Source of the DNA: an uncultured Caulobacteraceae bacterium
Lineage (GTDB): Bacteria > Pseudomonadota > Alphaproteobacteria > Caulobacterales > Caulobacteraceae
Assembly (NCBI GenBank): GCA_937910255.1
Contig: CALEOQ010000271.1
Span: 1-18,276, forward strand
Length of the DNA stretch: 18,276 nt
Reading direction: 5' to 3'
The position numbers and the translations under genes were made by a program. Of this stretch, positions 5,813-12,505 are shown in pieces (the first letter of the stretch is position 1; every line of letters starts with the position of its first letter). The notes under the pieces were generated by a model. The model was not told the DNA's origin. It made no database searches and worked only from the letters and a program-made list of their open reading frames with translations.

Positions 5813-6205
5813 ATGCGCCATGTCTTGACCGTTCTGACCCTGACGGCGGCGCTGAGCGCCTGCGCCACAGGTGAGGGGCCGCCGCCGGCGTCCCTCAGCC
5901 CCGCCGCAGAGCGCGGCCAGCAGTTCGTCCTGCGGGCCTGCGCGGGCTGTCATGCGGTGGCCGGCCGTGAGGCCAGCCCCAACGCCGTGGCGCCGGCCTT
6001 CGCCAGCATCCGCATGCGCCACACCGCGATCGGACTGGAACGGAGCCTGGCGCAGATCGCCCGGCAAGGCCACGGCGAGATGCCGCCCATCTACATGACC
6101 AACGCCGAGATGAGCGACATCGTCGCCTATATCGAATCCCTGGCCCCCGTGGCCACGGCGCCTTGGACCACCGAGAGCCCGCAGTACACGGCCCTTAGGC
6201 CCTAG
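5813..6205 (+). CDS. Lipoprotein c-type cytochrome (class I, single heme)
   Basis: Periplasmic electron carrier of 130 residues, probably anchored by lipid. The signal peptide ends in lipobox LSAC with C17 as the acylation site. The heme c motif CAGCH is at C43-H47, and M90 in GEMPPIYM is the likely sixth ligand. The C-terminal helix DIVAYIESL is standard for small class I cytochromes. The Shine-Dalgarno GAGAGG precedes the ATG by six bases. The proposed FixJ palindrome is centred 60 bp upstream, so low-oxygen control is plausible. It is convergent with the fusion gene at 6202; their stop codons share CTAG. The partner oxidase or reductase is not in the window. Confidence 0.9.
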   Translation: MRHVLTVLTLTAALSACATGEGPPPASLSPAAERGQQFVLRACAGCHAVAGREASPNAVAPAFASIRMRHTAIGLERSLAQIARQGHGEMPPIYMTNAEMSDIVAYIESLAPVATAPWTTESPQYTALRP

Positions 6206-8685
6206 AGGATCCGGCGGCTCCAGCCCCCATAGCGCCCGGTGATCGGCCCGCGCGGGACGGCCAGGGCGATCAGGGCCAGGCCGCAGATCAAGCTGGCGAT
6301 GGTCTGGGCGTTGGAGGTGTCGAAGGTGAAGGGCGTCACCAGCAGGGCGACGCCTAGCAGGGGCAGGGCCAGGCGGGCGGTGCGCGTCACTTCGGCGGCG
6401 GCGACGGCCACGGTGGTCACCACAAGGGCGCCGATCAGGTGGTCGGCGTCGGCCATGCCGCCCGCTGCGTCCAGGGTCAGGCGCGTGAACATCAGCCAGA
6501 CGCCGATCAGGCTCGCCAGGGCGAGGTTCCAGGGCAGGCTCACGCCCCCCTGGACCATGTCCTTGGCGATCGCGCCGAAGGGCCGGGCCAGTTCGTCGAC
6601 CGCAGGCTCATTGGGACCCTCATCGGTGTCGCCGCGGAGCAGCGTGCGCAGGATCGAATGGCCGGCCCGCTTGCGCCGCGCCAGAAACTGCAGGCTCGCG
6701 ATCAGTTCGTCCATCGCATAGGGGACCTGCAGCAACATGGCCGCAGCCCCGATCAGGCACAGGGTGCACCAGGTGCCGATGACGATCGGCTGGATGATGA
6801 TGAAGCCGATGGAGACCACGCCCAGGGGCACGATCATCAGGCCAAAGGCGATGACCAGCCAGGGCATGGTGCGCCAGCGCCGCCGCGACCCGATGATCCC
6901 GGTGACGATCTCCAGGGCATAGACCAGGGCGCCGATGGCGGCGTCGGGGATCGGCCAGGCCTCGGACACCGCCGAGGTGATGATCTCTTCGGTGCCGTTC
7001 TTCGGGTCAGGGCCGCCGGCGAAGAAGGGCTCCCAGACCGAACCGATGTGGCCGAGCTGGTAGGCGGCGAGCGACAGGGAGAAGAACAGCCCAAACAGCG
7101 CCAGGGCGATAATCGGCAACCTCTGGACCCAGTCCGAGGGATTATAGCTCCAGCCCGGCGGCGTGGTGGGGCCATCGAGCTCGGCCACCGGTGAGACCCC
7201 CGGATCGGGGCGCAGTCCAAGCGCAAAACCCATCGCCAGCCCCCCGGCCAGCAGGGCGTTGAGGAAGGCGCCGCCGGACGGCGTCCAGAACAGCATGGGG
7301 GCAAAGACGATCCACAGCCCGACGGCGGCGGCGGCGAAGCGCGCCAGCCAGAAGCGCGGGCTGAGCGACAGTCCGCCGAGCACCATCAGGGCGAGGCCGG
7401 AAGCCAATTGGCTGACGAGGAACCGGTCGTCGTCGAGGCCGAGAAGGGGCGAAACCGCCACCAGCCAGGCGCCCAGGCCCATATTCACCAGATGCGCCCA
7501 GCGATTGGCCCCATAGGCGGCCTGAACCTGGTTCTCGTGAGCCTGCCGCACATCGTCTGGGTCAAGACCTTCGGCCTCGGCGTCGTCGATCCACGGCGGG
7601 ACCGGGACGCCATTGGCCTCATGCCAGGCCTTCGGGTCGTCCTTCAGCCCCTGGACCAGGGCCGGCAGCACATCGGACAGCCGGTGGCGGGGCGTCCAGC
7701 CCAGCCACGACCTCGCCCGGCTGATATCCAGGGCGTAGTGGTCGTCGGCCATCCGCACCATGAACGGGCGGATGAAGGGTTTCTGCCCCTGGTCCAGGGC
7801 GTCGGGCACCACCGGCTCGAGCTTTTCCTGCGCCCAGGCGCCGGCGGCGGCGATCGGCTTGGGGGCCTGGAGGGTCGACCAGTCCTCGCCATGGATCAGC
7901 TGACCGACCTGATCCTGGATCTGCTGGTAGGAGAGGGCGTCCGGCTCGCCGACGAGGATGGCGGCGTCGGCGGGCAGGTCCCCCCGCCGATCCACCGTCC
8001 GGACGAAGGCCTCGACCATGTCGTCCTTATGCAGCATGGACTGCCCGACATCGGTGTCGCCGGAATAGAGATGGCTCTCGAAATCCCGGGCATAGATGCG
8101 GGCGATCTGCTGGGACAGGGTCGGGACAGCGCGTTGGGCGTCATACACGCCGGCCAGCCGCAGCAGCACATAGGGAATGTGGCCGTGCGCCTCGGTGATG
8201 GCGGCTTCGGCCGCGGCCTTGGACTGAGGATAGATCCAGCGCGGATCGAGCGGTTGCGCCTCGTCGAGCGTCTCGCCGGGGCGAACCGGCGCGTGGACCA
8301 GCATGGTGCTGGCATAGACGAACTGTTCGACCTCGAACCCCTGGAGGGCGTCGAGCAAGAGCCGCGTCCCCTGGACGTTCAGCTTCTCGTAGAGCGGATG
8401 ATCTTCGCCGCTGAAATCGAAATAGGCCGCCAGATGGATGACGCTGGCGAGCCGGCCGCCGAAACGGCTTCGCACCTCGCCCAGCGCCTCTTTGATCGAA
8501 GCCTTGTCCGTCAGATCGGCTTCGATCAGAGGAAATGTGTCGCTGTCGCCTTTCAGATCCAGCCCGACGACCTGGTAGGCGGCGGACAAGCCCTCGGCGA
8601 GGGCGGCGCCGAGATTGCCAGCGGCCCCCGTCATCAGAACAACGGGTCGGGCGGACGGCGCGGGGTTCTGGGGGGCGTCGGTCAT
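6202..8685 (-). CDS. Fusion: NAD-dependent epimerase/dehydratase, SPW repeats and VKOR-like membrane domain
   Basis: An 827-residue, three-part protein. Residues 15-345 form an extended SDR nucleotide-sugar-epimerase-like domain with TGAAGNLG (19-26) binding NAD(P), S126, and catalytic Y152-x3-K156. Residues about 397-490 carry the first SPW-type pair of membrane helices (LGAWLVAVSPLLGL). Residues about 520-665 match the VKOR-like family: YQLGHIGSVWEPFF, SEAWPIPDAAIGALVYALE, then helix motif W639-C640-T-L-C643. Residues about 713-815 hold a second SPW-like region. VKOR proteins normally pass electrons between a CxxC pair and quinone; here the loop cysteines that usually shuttle thiols are absent. 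Start ATG is at 8685. It lies 46 bp downstream of a small co-directional gene. Overall function is unknown; quinone-linked or sugar/lipid redox roles are possible. Confidence 0.88.
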   Translation of the reverse strand: MTDAPQNPAPSARPVVLMTGAAGNLGAALAEGLSAAYQVVGLDLKGDSDTFPLIEADLTDKASIKEALGEVRSRFGGRLASVIHLAAYFDFSGEDHPLYEKLNVQGTRLLLDALQGFEVEQFVYASTMLVHAPVRPGETLDEAQPLDPRWIYPQSKAAAEAAITEAHGHIPYVLLRLAGVYDAQRAVPTLSQQIARIYARDFESHLYSGDTDVGQSMLHKDDMVEAFVRTVDRRGDLPADAAILVGEPDALSYQQIQDQVGQLIHGEDWSTLQAPKPIAAAGAWAQEKLEPVVPDALDQGQKPFIRPFMVRMADDHYALDISRARSWLGWTPRHRLSDVLPALVQGLKDDPKAWHEANGVPVPPWIDDAEAEGLDPDDVRQAHENQVQAAYGANRWAHLVNMGLGAWLVAVSPLLGLDDDRFLVSQLASGLALMVLGGLSLSPRFWLARFAAAAVGLWIVFAPMLFWTPSGGAFLNALLAGGLAMGFALGLRPDPGVSPVAELDGPTTPPGWSYNPSDWVQRLPIIALALFGLFFSLSLAAYQLGHIGSVWEPFFAGGPDPKNGTEEIITSAVSEAWPIPDAAIGALVYALEIVTGIIGSRRRWRTMPWLVIAFGLMIVPLGVVSIGFIIIQPIVIGTWCTLCLIGAAAMLLQVPYAMDELIASLQFLARRKRAGHSILRTLLRGDTDEGPNEPAVDELARPFGAIAKDMVQGGVSLPWNLALASLIGVWLMFTRLTLDAAGGMADADHLIGALVVTTVAVAAAEVTRTARLALPLLGVALLVTPFTFDTSNAQTIASLICGLALIALAVPRGPITGRYGGWSRRIL

Positions 8686-8731
8686 GAGGGCCTAACCCGC
8701 CCTGGCCTAGGCGGTTCCGAGCCTCCTCAGG

Positions 8732-8974
8732 TCAACGGGCTTCGCCCTCGCCAGTGTGGTGCTCGGTGTGGCCATTGGCGGCCTCGGCCTGGGCGAACAC
8801 CTCTTCCTGACCATCATCAAGGCCCGCGCGCGCGACGCCCTCATCAGCTTCGGCCTGGGCCAGCACCAGACGCAGGGCTTCGGCTTCGCTGTGGGCGTCA
8901 ACCACCGCGCGGCGCAGAGGCCTGGCCTCGGGTCGCTCGCCCAGTCGAATCTCGATCACCCAGGTCGTCGTCAT
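8732..8974 (-). CDS. Hypothetical protein, 80 residues, acidic
   Basis: I do not recognise this family. From the ATG at 8974, preceded by TAGGGAG six bases away, the protein opens with a beta-strand-like MTTTWVIEIRLGE. It continues with a helical, Ala/Glu-rich middle (SEAEALRLVLAQAEADEG) and ends in a His/Glu-rich tail. Third codon positions are strongly GC-rich in this frame, unlike the opposing plus frame. It lies 46 bp upstream of the epimerase/VKOR fusion on the same strand, so they may be co-transcribed. It is probably cytosolic: no signal or membrane segment is visible. Confidence 0.6.
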   Translation of the reverse strand: MTTTWVIEIRLGERPEARPLRRAVVDAHSEAEALRLVLAQAEADEGVARAGLDDGQEEVFAQAEAANGHTEHHTGEGEAR

Positions 8975-9051
8975 CCGGGACTCCCTACACCACCTTGCGT
9001 CTGAACGGCTGGCGCCCCGCATAGCTCCCCATAGCTACAGCGGCAGCCACG

Positions 9052-9082
9052 AAAAAGGGCCGGCGCAAGCGCCGACCCTTCT
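9052..9082 (-). terminator. Rho-independent terminator of the cold-shock gene
   Basis: On the minus strand GGGTCGGCG and CGCCGGCCC form a strong stem with a short loop (one G-U pair). A run of five T follows, preceded on the other side by AA that can extend the stem. It lies 24 bp after the stop of the cold-shock gene. Confidence 0.85.
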
Positions 9083-9105
9083 GCGTTCTAACAGTCCGAA
9101 GTGGC

Positions 9106-9316
9106 TTAAGCCGCTTGCAGATTGGCCGCGGACATCTTGCCGTTGCGGGCGTCGCGCTGCATTTCGAAGCCAAGCTTCTGGCCTTCATGCAGCGAGGCCA
9201 TGCCGGCACGCTCCACGGCTGAAATGTGGACGAAAACGTCGGCGCCGCCGTCATCGGGTTGAATAAAGCCAAAACCTTTTTTGGCCGTTGAACCACTTCA
9301 CGGTTCCAGTGCTCAT
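9106..9316 (-). pseudogene. CspA-family cold-shock protein, frameshifted by one base
   Basis: Nucleic-acid-binding cold-shock domain, about 69 residues when repaired. The ATG at 9316 (Shine-Dalgarno AAAGGGAT) reads MSTGTVKWFNGQK. The frame then breaks: the coding strand has CAAAAAAGG (T-run 9277-9282 on plus) where five A would give the RNP1 motif KGFGFI. Shifting by one base restores GFGFIQPDDGGADVFVHISA, then VERAGMASLHEGQKLGFEMQ, ending ANLQAA and TAA at 9106. The 211-nt span equals 70 codons plus one base. Everything else is intact: start, ribosome site, terminator and conserved residues of both RNP motifs. A sequencing or assembly error in a six-base homopolymer is therefore at least as likely as a real mutation. 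As written, the product truncates shortly after residue 13. Confidence 0.88.
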
Positions 9317-9626
9317 GTTGATCCCTTTCCGGGTCTAAATATTCACGCCGCCAAGAGTGGTTGCGAGATCAAATTTTCGGAGAGGGTCGAGGAGTCCAGA
9401 AGTCCGTACGTAGTTCGTTCGGTGGATTTTAGGCGAGCCAAAACGATATTCGATCCGGTTTTATCGCATAAAATTGAACGGTTTGGCAAGATTGTTTTCT
9501 GATGAGGCCGGACTCATGGAGAAAATACCTGTAGCATGGTAAGACAAACTACATGTTCTGGCCGATTGGCCCTCTTCGCGATTGTCGCCCTGTAGAGGCC
9601 AAGGCCGGATCTTTCAGGAGCCATTC
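9317..9626. promoter_or_regulatory. AT-richer intergenic region; likely long leader and promoter of the cold-shock gene
   Basis: This 310-bp gap is clearly less GC-rich than the rest of the window, and no convincing gene was found in it; a 73-codon plus-strand frame at 9281-9502 lacks a ribosome site and runs antisense to the leader. Cold-shock genes often have long structured 5' leaders, so much of it is probably the csp leader. On the minus strand TTGCCA followed 18 bases later by GATAAA (within about 9456-9487) is a possible sigma-70 promoter, at low confidence. The right edge must also hold the promoter of the gene at 9627. Confidence 0.5.
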
Positions 9627-9836
9627 ATGCGCGAAATCCGGGATCGTACCGTTATCACCGTGGCCCGGCATGACGGACTCTGGGCCGTTGAACATGAGGG
9701 CGCTTTCTCCGATCACAGCCTGGACAAGGAAGAAGCCAAGGCGGCCGCAAACAAGCGCGCCCGGGCTTCTCAGGACCAGGGCCGCCCCTGCCTTGTGCGG
9801 GTGAGCGGCGAACACGGCTTCTTCGCCGCCCCCTGA
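9627..9836 (+). CDS. DUF2188-like small protein
   Basis: A 69-residue cytosolic protein of unknown role. The pattern V-x-R-HDGLWAVEHEG, then an Ala/Lys-rich helix (DKEEAKAAANKRARASQDQG), then a closing strand PCLVRVSGEHGFFAAP, fits the DUF2188 fold: a GW-V-G strand, a helix with alternating charge, and a final strand ending in glycine. The ATG at 9627 follows CAGGAG six bases away; an in-frame ATG at 9582 has no such site. It is convergent with the lipoprotein gene at 9938. The 100-bp gap contains GCGCTC/GAGCGC (9871-9896), a weak hairpin without a U-run. Confidence 0.75.
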   Translation: MREIRDRTVITVARHDGLWAVEHEGAFSDHSLDKEEAKAAANKRARASQDQGRPCLVRVSGEHGFFAAP

Positions 9837-9937
9837 GACCCATTGTTCGGTTCGCCGCGGGCCGGAGGTCGCGCTCTAGAGTCCAATCTTGAGCGCGCCT
9901 TGCTCCGATAACCGGTTCCCACGTCTCGGAACGCGCC

Positions 9938-10270
9938 CTAGGGGGCGGGCGACTCGTTCAAGCCTGCGGGCGAGACCGGGCCGCTATGGACTTCCGACGG
10001 GGCGCCGCCGGGTTCGCCGTAGGGCGGGGTCTGGCCCTGGCCGGTATTGAGGGGCTCTTCCGGGGCCTGGTCGATGGCGTCGTTCTCGGCGCTCTCATTC
10101 TCCATCTCGACCAGACCTTCAGCGCCTTCGCCGGGATAGGTCGGGGCTGCGGCGCCGTCCAGCCGATCGCCGGCCTGTGTCTCGTCGCCCTGGCCACAGG
10201 CGGCCAACAGCAGGCCCAGGCTGGCGGCGGCGGCTAGGCCCGCCGCGCTAGCGCGGTTCAGGTTTTTCAT
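9938..10270 (-). CDS. Small lipoprotein of unknown function
   Basis: A 110-residue exported lipoprotein. Starting from the ATG at 10270 (Shine-Dalgarno AGGGAG) the signal is MKNLNRASAAGL, a hydrophobic stretch, then lipobox LLLAAC with C25 as the acylation site. The mature part is acidic, rich in Pro, Gly and Glu, with no predicted fold (GEGAEGLVEMENESAENDAI and a Pro-rich tail), so it is probably disordered. In-frame upstream starts exist but would place non-signal residues before the signal. It is divergent from the cytochrome c' operon across 194 bp in which I recognised no regulatory motif. No function can be assigned. Confidence 0.75.
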   Translation of the reverse strand: MKNLNRASAAGLAAAASLGLLLAACGQGDETQAGDRLDGAAAPTYPGEGAEGLVEMENESAENDAIDQAPEEPLNTGQGQTPPYGEPGGAPSEVHSGPVSPAGLNESPAP

Positions 10271-10464
10271 ATTCCGGTTCTCCCTGTGCATAGCTGGACA
10301 ATGCGCCCCGCAAGGTGACGGTTCCGCTGGCGCAGCGCCCAGGGCGTGGGCGTCAGGTCCTATGACGTCGCGCATTCGCTGAGCAGCCCTGGCGCAGAAG
10401 CTGTGCCACACTAGGCTCCAGACTCAACACTATGCGCCCAGCGCGCCCGCTGAGGAGAGAGCCT

Positions 10465-10977
10465 ATGAGCACGCCATCCCTGACCCACCTGATGACCGGC
10501 CGCGCCCGCCTCGGCCTGACTGGCATGGCCGCGGCCCTGCTGGTGGCCGGCTGTGGCCAGCAGGCCGGCGAAACCGAGACCGCCGCGGCGGAGACACCGC
10601 CGATCGTTCAAGAGCGGCAGGAGGGCTACAAGGCCCTGGGCTCGTCGTTCAAGCTGATCAATGACCAACTCAAGTCGGGGGCGCCGGACATGGCGCAGAT
10701 CGCCCCGGCCGCCGATCGCATGAACGCGCTGGCCCAGCAGATTCCCAACTGGTTCCCCGCCGGTTCCGGTCCCCAGGACGGCGTCGAGACCGACGCGCTG
10801 GAAACCGTCTGGACCAACCCCGAAGGCTTCTCCGCGGCCCAACAGCGGCTGGTTGAGACCACCGCCGAGCTGCAGCAACTGGCGGCGGCTGGCGACGCGG
10901 CTGCGCTGGAGGCCCATGTGAAGGTGGTCGGCGCCAGTTGCGGCGGCTGTCACGACGACTTCCGCGTCGAGCAATAG
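10465..10977 (+). CDS. Cytochrome c' family lipoprotein
   Basis: High-spin c-type cytochrome of 170 residues, four-helix-bundle type. The signal peptide ends in LLVAGC (C30), so it is predicted to be membrane-anchored, unusual for a family mostly found soluble in the periplasm. The single heme motif lies at the C-terminus as expected: C159-GG-C162-H163 followed by DDFR. A helix-rich middle with PNWFPAGSG (about 94-102), WTNPEGFSAA and AAALEAHVKVVG matches the family. The Shine-Dalgarno GAGGAGAG precedes the ATG. Cytochromes c' bind NO and CO and can protect against nitrosative stress. The next gene, cytochrome b561, starts two bases after its stop and is the likely electron donor. Confidence 0.9.
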   Translation: MSTPSLTHLMTGRARLGLTGMAAALLVAGCGQQAGETETAAAETPPIVQERQEGYKALGSSFKLINDQLKSGAPDMAQIAPAADRMNALAQQIPNWFPAGSGPQDGVETDALETVWTNPEGFSAAQQRLVETTAELQQLAAAGDAAALEAHVKVVGASCGGCHDDFRVEQ

Positions 10978-10979
10978 AT

Positions 10980-11642
10980 ATGAGCTCGGATGCGTCTTCG
11001 GCGCGGGTGCGGGTCTGGGATCTTCCGACCCGCCTCGTCCACTGGGCCTTGGCGGTCCTCGTCCTGGTCGCCTGGCTGACCGGGGGCGAGCGGATGGATA
11101 TCCATCGCTATGCCGGATACGGAATTCTCGGCCTGGTGGTCTTCCGGCTGTACTGGGGCGTGGCGGGCGGATCGACGGCCCGGTTCTCGGAGTTCGTCAA
11201 AGGCCCAGGCACGGTCCTGGCCTATGTTCGCGGCTGGCGCGCCGCGCCTTCAAGCTTCGGTCACAACCCGCTGGGGGCGCTGAGCGTCCTGCTGCTGGTG
11301 ATCCTGCTGATCTCCCAGATCGGCCTGGGCCTGTTCGCCGTGGATGTGGATGGTCTGGAGTCGGGCCCCTTGGCCCGGTTCATCACCTTCGAAACCGGCC
11401 GGAAAGCTGCAGACCTGCATGAGCTGAACTTCCGCCTGCTGCAGGCCGCCATCGTGCTGCATCTGGTCGCCATCGCCGCCTATGCGCTGTTCAAGCGTCG
11501 AAACCTGGTGGGGCCGATGGTGACGGGGCGCGACGCCACCGCGGGGCTTGAGGGCGAGCTGCGTCCGGCGCCCCTGTGGCGGCTGGCGCTTGGGGTGGTG
11601 ATCGCCGTCTTGGTGGTGGTGCTGATCGCCCGCGCAGGCTAG
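10980..11642 (+). CDS. Cytochrome b561 family membrane protein
   Basis: Inner-membrane diheme b-type cytochrome of 220 residues that carries electrons, probably from quinol to the periplasm. It opens with VRVWDLPTRLVHWAL, the standard entry of this bacterial b561 group. Candidate heme ligands are H21, H42 (HRYAGYG), H147 (LHELNF) and H161 (VLHLVAI). There are about five hydrophobic helices: 18-35, 44-62, 99-121, 152-170 and 195-217. The start codon is two bases after the cytochrome c' stop, and its GAG-rich upstream bases lie within that gene's last codons. Pairing with the lipoprotein cytochrome c' suggests a quinol-to-cytochrome c' electron path. Confidence 0.92.
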   Translation: MSSDASSARVRVWDLPTRLVHWALAVLVLVAWLTGGERMDIHRYAGYGILGLVVFRLYWGVAGGSTARFSEFVKGPGTVLAYVRGWRAAPSSFGHNPLGALSVLLLVILLISQIGLGLFAVDVDGLESGPLARFITFETGRKAADLHELNFRLLQAAIVLHLVAIAAYALFKRRNLVGPMVTGRDATAGLEGELRPAPLWRLALGVVIAVLVVVLIARAG

Positions 11643-11653
11643 TCAGCCGCCTC

Positions 11654-12496
11654 ATGATCCTCACCCTATCCTGCGCCGACCGGCCCGGCATTGTGGCCTG
11701 CGTGGCGAGCTTCCTATTCGACCGCGGCGGCAACATCATCGACGCCCAGCAGTTCGGCGACGTCGAGACCGACCGCTTCTTCATGCGGGTGGTGTTCGAG
11801 GCCGGAGAGACCTCGGCCAAGGCCCTGCGCGAGGCCTTCGCCCCCATCGGCGTCGAGTTCGGCATGAACTGGACCCTGCGTGACCCCAAGGTGCGCCGGA
11901 AGGTGATGATCCTCGCCTCCCAGGCCGACCACTGCCTCTCGGACCTGGTCTGGCGCTGGCGTCGGGGCGAACTGCCTATGGACATCTGCGCGGTGGTGTC
12001 GAACCACCCCGCCGACACCTATTCCAGCATCGACCTCAGCGGTCTGCCCTTCCACCACCTGCCGGTGAACCGCGACACCAAGCTGGCGCAGGAGGCCGAC
12101 GTGTGGTCGCTGGTGCAGTCCACCGGCGCCGAACTGGTGGTGCTCGCCCGCTATATGCAGATCCTGTCCGACGGCCTGGCCTCCAAGCTGGAGGGTCGCT
12201 GCATCAACATCCACCACTCCTTCCTGCCGGGCTTCAAGGGCGCGCGGCCCTATCACCAGGCCCATGCCCGCGGGGTGAAGGTGATCGGGGCCACCGCCCA
12301 CTATGTCACCGCCGACCTCGATGAGGGGCCGATCATCGAGCAGGACGTGGAGCGGATCAGCCACCGCGACACCCCCGCCGCCCTGATCCGCAAGGGCCGC
12401 GACATTGAGCGCCGGGTGCTGGCCCGGGCGGTGCGCTGGCACCTGGAAGACCGGGTGTTGCTGAACGGCGCCAAGACCGTGGTGTTCACCGACTAA
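11654..12496 (+). CDS. purU: Formyltetrahydrofolate deformylase PurU
   Basis: Hydrolyses 10-formyltetrahydrofolate to formate and tetrahydrofolate in the cytosol, balancing one-carbon pools and supplying formate to PurT in purine synthesis. The 280-residue length is typical. An N-terminal ACT domain (about 1-80) begins LTLSCADRPGIVACVASFL. The hydrolase domain follows from about 84 (RKVMILASQADHCLSDL), with catalytic N185 and H187 in NIHHSFLPGFKGARPYHQA and D223 in TADLDEGPII. It follows the cytochrome b561 stop by 11 bp and may be co-transcribed, though its ribosome site is weak. The start is fixed by the conserved ACT N-terminus. It is convergent with the acyl-CoA dehydrogenase, leaving 9 bp between stops. 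Confidence 0.95.
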   Translation: MILTLSCADRPGIVACVASFLFDRGGNIIDAQQFGDVETDRFFMRVVFEAGETSAKALREAFAPIGVEFGMNWTLRDPKVRRKVMILASQADHCLSDLVWRWRRGELPMDICAVVSNHPADTYSSIDLSGLPFHHLPVNRDTKLAQEADVWSLVQSTGAELVVLARYMQILSDGLASKLEGRCINIHHSFLPGFKGARPYHQAHARGVKVIGATAHYVTADLDEGPIIEQDVERISHRDTPAALIRKGRDIERRVLARAVRWHLEDRVLLNGAKTVVFTD

Positions 12497-12505
12497 GGGC
12501 CGCCT

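Noticed and set aside
7408..9024. 538-codon plus-strand open frame opposite the fusion gene
   Set aside because: The minus strand carries clear epimerase and VKOR motifs. The plus frame has none, and it has no ribosome site.
9281..9502. 73-codon plus-strand frame in the cold-shock leader
   Set aside because: It overlaps the csp coding start antisense, lacks a Shine-Dalgarno and has AT-rich codons unlike any real gene here.
9871..9896. GCGCTC/GAGCGC hairpin between convergent genes as a terminator
   Set aside because: Six-base stem, 14-base loop and no T-run on either side; too weak to call.
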